Positions 1 to 8,788 of a DNA stretch of 64,000 nucleotides are shown here, piece after piece. The position numbers and the translations under genes are program-made. The number at the start of each line of letters is the position of its first letter. Positions within the stretch are counted from its first letter, which is position 1. Source of the DNA: Liolophura sinensis (lineage: Eukaryota > Mollusca > Polyplacophora > Chitonida > Chitonidae); assembly GCF_032854445.1 (NCBI RefSeq), contig NW_027017968.1:186001-250000 (forward strand), given 5' to 3'. A model generated the notes under the pieces. The model was not told the origin of the DNA and ran no database searches. It saw only the letters and a list, made by a program, of their open reading frames with translations.

Positions 1-65
1 ACTGGAACAGTTTTTCCACTTTTGCATTTTTGCCTCGTCTTTTTGTTAATTGAAATCGGCTACAC

Positions 66-78
66 TGTACTCTGTACA
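66..78. other. 13-nt perfect inverted repeat TGTAC-TCT-GTACA
   Basis: TGTAC and GTACA are perfect complements around a three-base TCT loop. The motif lies just before the TCGCGA palindrome at 80-85. It is retained in most monomers. Exceptions I saw are CTGTACGCTGTAC near 6656 (loop change), CTCTACTCTGTAC near 33546, CTGTAGTCTGTAC near 43984, and one-base insertions near 24223 and 50509. It is either a short protein-binding dyad or simply a by-product of two GTAC steps. Confidence 0.6.
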
Positions 79-157
79 ATCGCGACTGGTCATTACTATA
101 TTCAACTTTTGACTATATGTTATGTGCCCTTCGGTAGCCCAGAAGACGTCAAATCTT

Positions 158-170
158 TGGGCCAAGCCCA
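158..170. other. Short hairpin TGGGC-NNN-GCCCA with type-specific loop
   Basis: TGGGC (158-162) and GCCCA (166-170) pair perfectly across a three-base loop. The loop is the most type-informative site in the monomer: CAA in types A and B, TCA in D and F, TAA in G, H, J and many right-hand copies, GAA in C. A second allele, TTCGGC-TAA-GCCCA, in E and much of the right half, breaks one stem pair. The stem is more constant than the loop in the left half, but the TTCGGC allele argues against strong selection for pairing. Confidence 0.6.
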
Positions 171-206
171 TTTAACTCACCCAGCAATTGCCTTACTTCT
201 AAGTGC

Positions 207-225
207 AAGACAATCTCAATGTCTT
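207..225. other. Inverted repeat AAGACA / TGTCTT, 7-nt loop
   Basis: AAGACA (207-212) and TGTCTT (220-225) are perfect complements around ATCTCAA. Type-specific changes disturb it: GACATTCTCAATTTC in type C removes the right-arm match, GCAAGGCAATC in type P and GCAAGAGAATC in type S alter the left arm. This is a visible dyad but not a universally conserved one. Confidence 0.5.
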
Positions 226-227
226 TA

Positions 228-239
228 TCTACGCGTAGA
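228..239. other. 12-bp perfect palindrome TCTACGCGTAGA (MluI-bearing allele)
   Basis: The 12 bases equal their own reverse complement and contain two CpGs. I see this allele only in the left part: types A and B, the F-type copy at 8789 and the monomer at 24705, the last occurrence being near 24.94 kb. All later monomers, and types C, D, E, G, H, I and J, carry TCTACGTGTAGA, a C-to-T change at one CpG that breaks the palindrome. The change fits a CpG transition that then spread by homogenisation. Confidence 0.65.
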
Positions 240-272
240 AAAACCACACCATTTGTACGTGAAAAACACAAG

Positions 273-302
273 GTACTTGATACAGTCTGCTGTAAAAAGT
301 AC
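273..302. other. 30-nt hairpin-capable dyad, present in nearly every monomer
   Basis: The outer arms GTACTT (273-278) and AAGTAC (297-302) pair perfectly. After a symmetric 2x2 internal mismatch (GA opposite AA), the inner arms TACAG (281-285) and CTGTA (290-294) also pair perfectly around a TCTG loop. That is 11 base pairs in a 30-nt element. It recurs at the same relative position in almost all copies. Exceptions include outer-arm changes (GCACTT in the X type, for example 49617; GTACCT near 35952 and 37599), an inner-arm change (CGGTA near 30478 and 33772), one-A losses (near 31032, 34328 and 44212) and complete deletion in the monomer at 45565. Possible roles are a cruciform or an RNA stem-loop if the satellite is transcribed. 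Function is inferred only. Confidence 0.75.
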
Positions 303-303
303 A

Positions 304-326
304 ACTGAACACTGACCCACTTCAGT
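304..326. other. ACTGAA / TTCAGT dyad inside a variable cassette
   Basis: ACTGAA (304-309) and TTCAGT (321-326) are perfect inverted arms around an 11-nt spacer. This segment exists in at least three alternative forms that differ at several clustered bases: a CACTTCAGTAAGG form (most types), a CACATGAATAAGG form (types C, I, X; for example 1402 onward) and a CACATTTATAAGG form (E and many right-hand monomers; for example 5245 onward). Only the first form keeps the dyad. The clustering of differences suggests exchange of short tracts rather than independent point mutation. Confidence 0.55.
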
Positions 327-374
327 AAGGTGCCAAAAGATGCGGAATTGAGCCAGGCATCGGCAGCTGTTGAA

Positions 375-387
375 AAATTGCAAATTT
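375..387. other. 13-nt inverted repeat AAATT-GCA-AATTT
   Basis: AAATT (375-379) and AATTT (383-387) are perfect complements around GCA. Type C and some right-hand monomers carry AAATAT in place of AAATTT, and a group near 39358, 40999 and 41558 carries AAATGT; both break the right arm. The motif sits in the most A/T-rich part of the right half of the monomer. Confidence 0.5.
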
Positions 388-395
388 CCCTGGTT

Positions 396-403
396 TCCAT
401 GGA
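396..403. other. 8-bp palindrome TCCATGGA (NcoI site)
   Basis: A perfect palindrome retained in nearly all monomers; exceptions include TCATGGA near 43218, ATGGACT near 52487 and TCCATGAG near 63955. On the minus strand its ATG is the first methionine of the long antisense open frame, but nothing else supports a translation start there. Confidence 0.55.
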
Positions 404-421
404 GTAAGAGCCGTTGCTGGG

Positions 422-457
422 CACGTGATTATGACATAAATGATCATTCAATTGTCG
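422..457. other. Palindrome cluster: CACGTG, AATGATCATT and TGACA/TGTC(A) arms
   Basis: Within 36 bases lie the perfect hexamer CACGTG (422-427, the E-box/G-box core), a perfect 10-bp palindrome AATGATCATT (439-448), and flanking arms TGACA (432-436) and TGTC (453-456). In monomers with the GTCACTAC allele the right arm becomes TGTCA, completing a nested imperfect dyad centred on TGATCA. CAATTG (449-454) is a further palindrome. CACGTG is lost in a few copies (CACTTG near 28964 and 32257, CATGTG near 4814 and 57449, CACGCG near 30062). Such a cluster is what a protein-binding element in a satellite might look like, but no binding is shown. Confidence 0.6.
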
Positions 458-3294
458 CTACAAGCAAAAGTATTGGTCGGAGAGCAACGCGGTTTGCACC
501 ATTCGATTTCTCGTCACAAAATACGTCGGATTAGCCTCTTACCAGCAGCACTGCAACAAATTTTCCAATTTTGCATTTTTGCCTGGTCTTTTTGTTAATT
601 GAAATCGGCTACACTGTACTCTGTACAATCGCGACTGGTCATTACTATATTCAACTTTTGTCTATAAGTTATGTGCCCTTCGGTAGCCCAGAAGACCTGA
701 AATCTTTGGGCCAAGCCCATTTAACTCACCCAGCAATTGCCTTACTTCTAAGTGCAAGACAATCTCAATGTCTTTATCTACGCGTAGAAAAACCACACCA
801 TTTGTACGTGAAAAACACAAGGTACTTGATACAGTCTGCTGTAAAAAGTACAACTGAACACTGACCCACTTCAGTAAGGTGCCAAAAGATGCGGAATTGA
901 GCCAGGCATCGGCAGCTGTTGAAAAATTGCAAATTTCCCTAGTTTCCATGGAGTAAGAGCCGTTGCTGGGCACGTGAATATGACATAAATGATCATTCAA
1001 TTGTCGCTACAGGCAAAAGTATTGGTCGGAGAGCAAGGCGGTTTGCACCATTCGATTTCTCGTCACAAAATACGTCGGATTAGCCTCTTACCAGCAGCAC
1101 TGGAACAGTTTTTCCACTTTTGCATTTTTACCTGGTCTTTTTGTTTATTGAAATCGGCTACCCTGTACTCTGTACAATCGCGACTGGTCATTACTATATT
1201 CAACTTTTGTCTATAAGTTATGTGCCCTTCGGTAGCCCAGAAGACCTGAAATCTTTGGGCGAAGCCCATTTAACTCACCCAGCAATTGTCTTACTTCTAA
1301 GTGCAAGACATTCTCAATTTCTTTATCTACGTGTAGAAAAACCACACCATTTGTACATGAAAAACACAAGGTACTTGATACAGTCTGCTGTAAAAAGTAC
1401 AACTGACCACAGACCCACATGAATAAGGTGCCAAAAGATGCGGAATTGAGCCAGGCATCGGCAGCTGTTAAAAAATTGCAAATATCCCTGGTTTCCATGG
1501 AGTAAGAGCCGTTGCTGGGCACGTGATTATGACATAAATGATCATTCAATTGTCGCTACAGCCAAAAGTATTGGTCGGAGAGCAAGGCGGTTTGCACCAT
1601 TCGATTTCTCGTCACAAAATACGTCGGATTAGCCTCTTACCAGCAGCACTGGAACAGTTTTTCCACTTTTGCATTTTTGCCTCGTCTTTTTGTTAATTGA
1701 AATCGGCTACACTGTACTCTGTACAATCGCGACTGGTCATTACTATATTCAACTTTTGACTATATGTTATGTGCCCTTCGGTAGCCCAGAAGACGTCAAA
1801 TCTTTGGGCCAAGCCCATTTAACTCACCCAGCAATTGCCTTACTTCTAAGTGCAAGACAATCTCAATGTCTTTATCTACGCGTAGAAAAACCACACCATT
1901 TGTACGTGAAAAACACAAGGTACTTGATACAGTCTGCTGTAAAAAGTACAACTGAACACTGACCCACTTCAGTAAGGTGCCAAAAGATGCGGAATTGAGC
2001 CAGGCATCGGCAGCTGTTGAAAAATTGCAAATTTCCCTGGTTTCCATGGAGTAAGAGCCGTTGCTGGGCACGTGATTATGACATAAATGATCATTCAATT
2101 GTCGCTACAAGCAAAAGTATTGGTCGGAGAGCAACGCGGTTTGCACCATTCGATTTCTCGTCACAAAATACGTCGGATTAGCCTCTTACCAGCAGCACTG
2201 CAACAAATTTTCCAATTTTGCATTTTTGCCTGGTCTTTTTGTTAATTGAAATCGGCTACACTGTACTCTGTACAATCGCGACTGGTCATTACTATATTCA
2301 ACTTTTGACTATAAGTTATGTGCCCTTCGGTAGCCCAGAAGACCTGAAATCTTTGGGCTCAGCCCATTTAACTCACCCAGCAATTGCCTTACTTCTAAGT
2401 GCAAGACAATCTCAATGTCTTTATCTACGTGTAGAAAAACCACACCATTTGTACATGATAAACACAAGATACTTGATACAGTCTGCTGTAAAAAGTACAA
2501 CTGAACACTGACCCACTTCAGTAAGGTGCCAAAAGATGCGGAATTGAGCCAGGCATCGGCAGCTGTTGAAAAATTGCAAATTTCCCTGGTTTCCATGGAG
2601 TAAGAGCCGTTGCTGGGCACGTGATTATGACATAAATGATCATTCAATTGTCACTACAGCCAAAAGTATTGGTCGGAGTGCAACGCGGTTTGCACCATTC
2701 GATTTCTCGTCACAAAATTCGTCGGATTAGCCTCTTACCAGCAGCACTGGAACAGTTTTTCCACTTTTGCATTTTTACCTGGTCTTTTTGTTAATTGAAA
2801 TCGGCTACCCTGTACTCTGTACAATCGCGACTGGTCATTACTATATTCAACTTTTGTCTATAAGTTATGTGCCCTTCGGTAGCCCAGAAGACCTGAAATC
2901 TTTGGGCCAAGCCCATTTAACTCACCCAGCAATTGCCTTACTTCTAAGTGCAAGACAATCTCAATGTCTTTATCTACGCGTAGAAAAACCACACCATTTG
3001 TACGTGAAAAACACAAGGTACTTGATACAGTCTGCTGTAAAAAGTACAACTGAACACTGACCCACTTCAGTAAGGTGCCAAAAGATGCGGAATTGAGCCA
3101 GGCATCGGCAGCTGTTGAAAAATTGCAAATTTCCCTGGTTTCCATGGAGTAAGAGCCGTTGCTGGGCACGTGATTATGACATAAATGATCATTCAATTGT
3201 CGCTACAGCCAAAAGTATTGGTCGGAGAGCAACGCGGTTTGCACCATTCGATTTCTCGTCACAAAATACGTCGGATTAGTCTCTTACCAGCAGC

Positions 3295-6200
3295 ACTGGA
3301 ACAGTTTTTCCACTTTTGCATTTTTACCTGGTATTTTTGTTAATTGAAATCGGCTACACTGTACTCTGTACAATCGCGACTGGTCATTACTATATTCAAC
3401 TTTTGACTATAAGTTATGTGCCCTTCGGTAGCCCAGAAGACCTGACATCTTTGGGCTCAGCCCATTTAACTCACCCAGCAATTGCCTTACTTCTAAGTGC
3501 AAGACAATCTCAATGTCTTTATCTACGTGTAGAAAAACCACACCATTTGTACATGATAAACACAAGATACTTGATACAGTCTGCTGTAAAAAGTACAACT
3601 GAACACTGACCCACTTCAGTAAGGTGCCAAAAGATGCGGAATTGAGCCAGGCATCGGCAGCTGTTGAAAAATTGCAAATTTCCCTAGTTTCCATGGAGTA
3701 AGAGCCGTTGCTGGGCACGTGAATATGACATAAATGATCATTCATTTGTCGCTACAGGCAAAAGTATTGGTCGGAGAGCAAGGCGGTTTGCACCATTCGA
3801 TTTCTCGTCACAAAATACGTCGGATTAGCCTCTTACCAGCAGCACTGGAACAGTTTTTCCACTTTTGCATTTTTACCTGGTCTTTTTGTTTATTGAAATC
3901 GGCTACCCTGTACTCTGTACAATCGCGACTGGTCATTACTATATTCAACTTTTGTCTATAAGTTATGTGCCCTTCGGTAGCCCAGAAGACCTGAAATCTT
4001 TGGGCGAAGCCCATTTAACTCACCCAGCAATTGTCTTACTTCTAAGTGCAAGACATTCTCAATTTCTTTATCTACGTGTAGAAAAACCACACCATTTGTA
4101 CATGAAAAACACAAGGTACTTGATACAGTCTGCTGTAAAAAGTACAACTGACCACACACCCACATGAATAAGGTGCCAAAAGATGCGGAATTGAGCCAGG
4201 CATCGGCAGCTGTTAAAAAATTGCAAATATCCCTGGTTTCCATGGAGTAAGAGCCGTTGCTGGGCACGTGATTATGACATAAATGATCATTCAATTGTCG
4301 CTACAGCCAAAAGTATTGGTCGGAGAGCAAGGCGGTTTGCACCATTCGATTTCTCGTCACAAAATACGTCGGATTAGCCTCTTACCAGCAGCACTGGAAC
4401 AGTTTTTCCACTTTTGCATTTTTGCCTCGTCTTTTTGTTAATTGAAATCGGCTACACTGTACTCTGTACAATCGCGACTGGTCATTACTATATTCAACTT
4501 TTGACTATATGTTATGTGCCCTTCGGTAGCCCAGAAGACGTCAAATCTTTGGGCCAAGCCCATTTAACTCACCCAGCAATTGCCTTACTTCTAAGTGCAA
4601 GACAATCTCAATGTCTTTATCTACGCGTAGAAAAACCACACCATTTGTACGTGAAAAACACAAGGTACTTGATACAGTCTGCTGTAAAAAGTACAACTGA
4701 ACACTGACCCACTTCAGTAAGGTGCCAAAAGATGCGGAATTGGGCCAGGTATCGGCAGCTGTTGAAAAATTGCAAATTTCCCTGGTTTCCATGGAGTAAG
4801 AGCCGTTGCTGGGCATGTGATTATGACATAAATGATCATTCAATTGTCGCTACAAGCAAAAGTATTGGTCGGAGAGCAACACGGTTTGCACCATTCGATT
4901 TCTCGTCACAAAATACGTCGGATTAGCCTCTTACCAGCAGCACTGGAACAGTTTTTCCACTTTTGCATTTTTACCTGGTCTTTTTGTTAATTGAAATCGG
5001 CTACACTGTACTCTGTACAATCGCGACTGGTCATTACTATATTCAACTTTTGACTATAAGTTATGTGCCCTTCGGTAGCCCAGAAGACGTCAAATCTTTC
5101 GGCTAAGCCCATTTTACTCACCCAGGAATTGTCTTACTTCTAAGTGCAAGACAGTCTCAATGTCTTTATCTACGTGTAGAAAAACCACACGATTTGTACG
5201 TGAAAAACACAAGGTACTTGATACAGTCTGCTGTAAAAAGTACAACTGACCACAGACCCACATTTATAAGGTGCCAAAAGATGCGGAATTGAGCCAGGTA
5301 TCGGCAGCTGTTGAAAAATTGCAAATTTCCCTGGCTTCCATGGAGTAAGAGCCGTTGCTGTGCACGTGATTATGACATAAATGATCATTCAATTGTCACT
5401 ACAGCCAAAAGTATTGGTCGGAGAGCAACGCGGTTTGCACCATTCGATTTCTCGTCATAAAATACGTCGGATTAGCCTCTTACCAGCAGCACTGGAACAA
5501 TTTTTCCAATTTTGCGTTTTTGCCTGGTCTTTTTGTTAATTGAAATCGGCTACACTGTACTCTGTACAATCGCGACTGGTCATTACTATATTCAACTTTT
5601 GACTATAAGTTATGTGCCCTTCGGTAGCCTAGAAGACCTGAAATCTTTGGGCTCAGCCCATTTAACTCACCCAGCAATTGCCTTACTTCTAAGTGCAAGA
5701 CAATCTCAATGTCTTTATCTACGTGTAGAAAAACCACACCATTTGTACGTGAGAAACACAAGGTACTTGATACAGTCTGCTGTAAAAAGTACAACTGAAC
5801 ACTGATCCACTTCAGTAAGGTGCCAAAAGATGTGGAATTGAGCCAGGCATCGGCAGCTGTTGAAAAATTGCAAATTTCCCTGGCTTCCATGGAGTAAGAG
5901 CCGTTGCTGTGCACGTGATTATGACATAAATGATCATTCAATTGTCACTACAGCCAAAAGTATTGGTCGGAGAGCAACGCGGTTTGCACCATTCGATTTC
6001 TCGTCACAAAATACGTCGGATTAGTCTCTTACCAGCAGCACTGGAACAGTTTTCGCAATTTTGCATTTTTGCCTGGTCTTTTTGTTTATTGAAATCGGCT
6101 ACACTGTACTCTGTACAATCGCGACTGGTCATTACTATATTCAACTTTTGACTATAAGTTATGTGCCCTTCGGTAGCCCAGAAGACCTGAAATCTTTGGG

Positions 6201-8239
6201 CTCAGCCCATTTAACTCACCCAGCAATTGCCTTACTTCTAAGTGCAAGACAATCTCAATGTCTTTATCTACGTGTAGAAAAACCACACCATTTGTACATG
6301 ATGAACACAAGGTACTTGATACAGTCTGCTGTAAAAAGTACAACTGAACACTGACCCACTTCAGTGAAATGCCAAAAGATGCGGAATTGAGCCAGGCATC
6401 GGCAGCTGTTGAAAAATTGCAAATTTCCCTGGTTTCCATGGAGTAAGAGCCGTTGCTGGGCACGTGATTATGACATAAATGATCATTCAATTGTCACTAC
6501 AGCCAAAAGTATTGGTCGGAGAGCAACGCGGTTTGCACCATTCGATTTCTCGTCACAAAATACGTCGGATTAGCCTCTTACCAGCAGCACTGGAACAGTT
6601 TTTCCACTTTTGCGTTTTTGCCTGGTTGGTCTTTTTGTTAATTGAAATCGGCTACACTGTACGCTGTACAATCGCGACTGGTCATTACTATATTCAACTT
6701 TTGACTATAAGTTATGTGCCCTTCGGTAGCCCAGAAGACCTGAAATCTTTGGGCTAAGCCCATTTAACTCACCCAGCAATTGTCTTACTTCTAAGTGCAA
6801 GACAATCTTAATGTCTTTATCTACGTGTAGAAAAACCACACCATTTGTACATGAAAAACACAAGGTACTTGATACAGTCTGCTGTAAAAAGTACAACTGA
6901 ACACTGACTCACTTCAGAAAGGTGCCAAAAGATGCGGAATTGAGCCAGGCATCGGCAGCTGTTGAAAAATTGCAAATTTCCCTGGTTTCCATGGAGTAAG
7001 AGCCGTTGCTGGGCACGTGATTATGACATAAATGATCATTCAATTGTCGCTACAGGCAAAAGTATTGGTCGGAGAGCAACGCGGTTTGTACCATTCGATT
7101 TCTAGTCACAAAATACGTCGGATTAGCCTCTTACCAGCAGCACTGGAACAGTGTTTCCACTTTTGCATTTTTACCTGGTCTTTTTGTTAATTGAAATCGG
7201 CTACACTGTACTCTGTACAATCGCGACTGGTCATTACTATATTCAACTTTTGTCTATAAGTTATGTGCCCTTCGGTAGCCCAGAAGACCTCAAATCTTTG
7301 GGCCAAGCCCATTTAACTCACCCAGCAACTGTCTTACTTCTAAGTCCAAGACAATCTCAATGTCTTTATCTACGTGTAGAAAAACCACACCATTTGTACA
7401 TGAAAAACACAAGGTACTTGATACAGTCTGCTGTAAAAAGTACAACTGACCACACACCCACATGAATAAGGTGCCAAAAGATGCGGAATTGAGCCAGGCT
7501 TCGGCAGCTGTTGAAAAATTGCAAATTTCCCTGGTTTCCATGGAGTAAGAGCCGTTGCTGTGCACGTGATTATGACATAAATGATCATTCAATTGTCGCT
7601 ACAGCCAAAAGTATTGGTCGGAGACCAACGCGGATTGCACCATTCGATTTCTCGTTACAAAATACGTCGGATTAGCCTCTTACCAGCAGCACTGGAACAG
7701 TTTTTCCACTTTTGCATTTTTACCTGGTCTTTTTGTTAATTGAAATCGGCTACACTGTACTCTGTACAATCGCGACTGGTCATTACTATATTCAACTTTT
7801 GACTATAAGTTATGTGCCCTTCGGTAGCCCAGAAGATCTGAAATCTTTGGGCTAAGCCCATTTAACTCACCCAGCAATTGTCTTACTTCTAAGTCCAAGA
7901 CAATCTCAATGTCTTTATCTACGTGTAGAAAAAGCACACCATTTGTACATGAAAAACACAAGGTACTTGATACAGTCTGCTGTAAAAAGTACAACTGAAC
8001 ACTGACCCACTTCAGTAAGGTGCCAAAAGATGCGGAATTGAGCCAGGCATCGGCAGCTGTTGAAAAATTGCAAATTTCCCTGGTTTCCATGGAGTAAGAG
8101 CCGTTGCTGGGCACGTGATTATGACATAAATGATCATTCAATTGTCGCTACAGCCAAAAGTATTGGTCGGAGAGCAACGCGGTTTGCACCATTCGATTTC
8201 TCGTCACAAAATACGCCGGATTAGTCTCTTACCAGCAGC
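3295..8239. repeat. Left HOR, copy 1: complete nine-monomer unit D2 C A E F G H I J
   Basis: Starts at 3295 (D2), 3844 (C), 4393 (A), 4942 (E), 5491 (F), 6040 (G), 6589 (H), 7142 (I) and 7691 (J). Markers: D2 has ACCTGGTATTTTT with GGGCTCAG; E has CATTTTACTCACCCAGG and CACACGATTT; F has GTAGCCTAG, GTGAGAAAC and TGTGGAATT; G has TTTTCGCA and ATGATGAAC; H has CAATCTTAATG, CAGAAAGG and TTCTAGTC; I has CAGTGTTTCC, CAACTGTC and GAGACCAACG; J has GATCTG and AAAGCACACC. The unit is 4945 bp. Monomer H here has a private four-base TGGT duplication near 6621-6630, absent from its partner at 9887. Confidence 0.8.
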
Positions 8240-8788
8240 ACTGGAACAGTTTTTCCACTTTTGCATTTTTACCTGGTATTTTTGTTAATTGAAATCGGCT
8301 ACACTGTACTCTGTACAATCGCGACTGGTCATTACTATATTCAACTTTTGACTATAAGTTATGTGCCCTTCGGTAGCCCAGAAGACCTGAAATCTTTGGG
8401 CTCAGCCCATTTAACTCACCCAGCAATTGCCTTACTTCTAAGTGCAAGACAGTCTCAATGTCTTTATCTACGTGTAGAAAAACCACACGATTTGTACGTG
8501 AAAAACACAAGGTACTTGATACAGTCTGCTGTAAAAAGTACAACTGACCACAGAACCACATTTATAAGGTGCCAAAAGATGCGGAATTGAGCCAGGTATC
8601 GGCAGCTGTTGAAAAATTGCAAATTTCCCTGGTTTCCATGGAGTAAGAGCCGTTGCTGTGCACGTGATTATGACATAAATGATCATTCAATTGTCACTAC
8701 AGCCAAAAGTATTGGTCGGAGAGCAACGCGGTTTGCACCATTCGATTTCTCGTCACAAAATACGTCGGATTAGCCTCTTACCAGCAGC
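8240..8788. repeat. Hybrid monomer D2/E with a junction mapped to about 20 bp
   Basis: The 5' part is D2: ACCTGGTATTTTT, GGGCTCAG and AATTGCC up to the C at 8430 (E has AATTGTC). The 3' part is E: GACAGTCTC with its diagnostic G at 8452, then CACACGATTT, the CATTTATAAGG cassette, GCCAGGTATCGG and GCTGTGCACGTG. The exchange point therefore lies between 8430 and 8452. The hybrid sits exactly where copies 1 and 3 have D2 C A E, as expected for unequal exchange between a D2 and an E monomer aligned in register. Confidence 0.75.

Larger units (their letters stand above)
1..549. repeat. Reference satellite monomer (monomer 1, type A)
   Basis: Relative positions in this annotation use this copy. 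It has 234 G+C of 549 (about 43%) and 21 CpGs by hand count. The first 60 bases hold three five-T runs and one four-T run; the rest is mixed sequence. It contains NruI (TCGCGA, 80-85), AatII (GACGTC, 145-150), MluI (ACGCGT, 231-236), PvuII (CAGCTG, 364-369), NcoI (CCATGG, 397-402), PmlI (CACGTG, 422-427) and BclI (TGATCA, 441-446) sites, so several enzymes should give 549-bp ladders. I see no obvious internal subrepeat. Near-identical type A copies start at 1648 and 4393, with close relatives at 12633, 16476, 17573, 19773, 20873 and 24155. Confidence 0.95.
1..3294. repeat. Monomers 1-6, types A B C A D B
   Basis: Starts at 1, 550, 1099, 1648, 2197 and 2746, all exactly 549 bp. Type A shows GACTATATG and GACGTC with ACGCGT. 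Type B shows TGTCTATAAG with GACCTG and ACGCGT. Type C shows TTTATTG, ACCCTG, GGGCGAAG, GACATTCTCAATTT and the CATGAATAAGG cassette. Type D shows GGGCTCAG and ACATGATAAACACAAG. The D copy at 2197 has the rare changes GAGTGCAACG and AAATTCGTCGG near its 3' end, which tie it to 21422. Confidence 0.85.

Noticed and set aside
151-175. U5 snRNA-like segment (AAATCTTT followed by GGC and TAA)
   Set aside because: Only a short chance resemblance around the loop; the rest of the monomer matches no snRNA, 5S rRNA or tRNA that I can recognise.
22-315. Plus-strand open frame of 97 codons with a hydrophobic start, recurring every 549 bp, as a protein gene family
   Set aside because: It opens at TTG, has no ATG in the reference copy, is interrupted by TAA in every monomer with the CTAAGCCC loop allele, and is frameshifted in many copies. 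No known domain. It is a by-product of the repeat.
487-516. Hammerhead-ribozyme-like core on the minus strand (TGACGAG, CGAA and a GGT/ACC mini-stem)
   Set aside because: Some insect and newt satellites do carry hammerheads, so I checked. The core has G in place of the essential C before TGA, the GAAA segment is imperfect, the cleavage position is not of the UH type, and I find no pairing for stem I.
495-535. CENP-B box
   Set aside because: TTCG occurs, but the spaced CGGG half needed for the box is absent in the reference monomer on either strand.
470-560. RNA polymerase III promoter or tRNA-derived repeat (A-box-like TGGTCGGAGAG, B-box-like ATTCGATTTC, then T runs)
   Set aside because: Both boxes have mismatches, their spacing is shorter than in tRNA genes, and no cloverleaf can be drawn. 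The T runs are part of the T-rich start of the next monomer.
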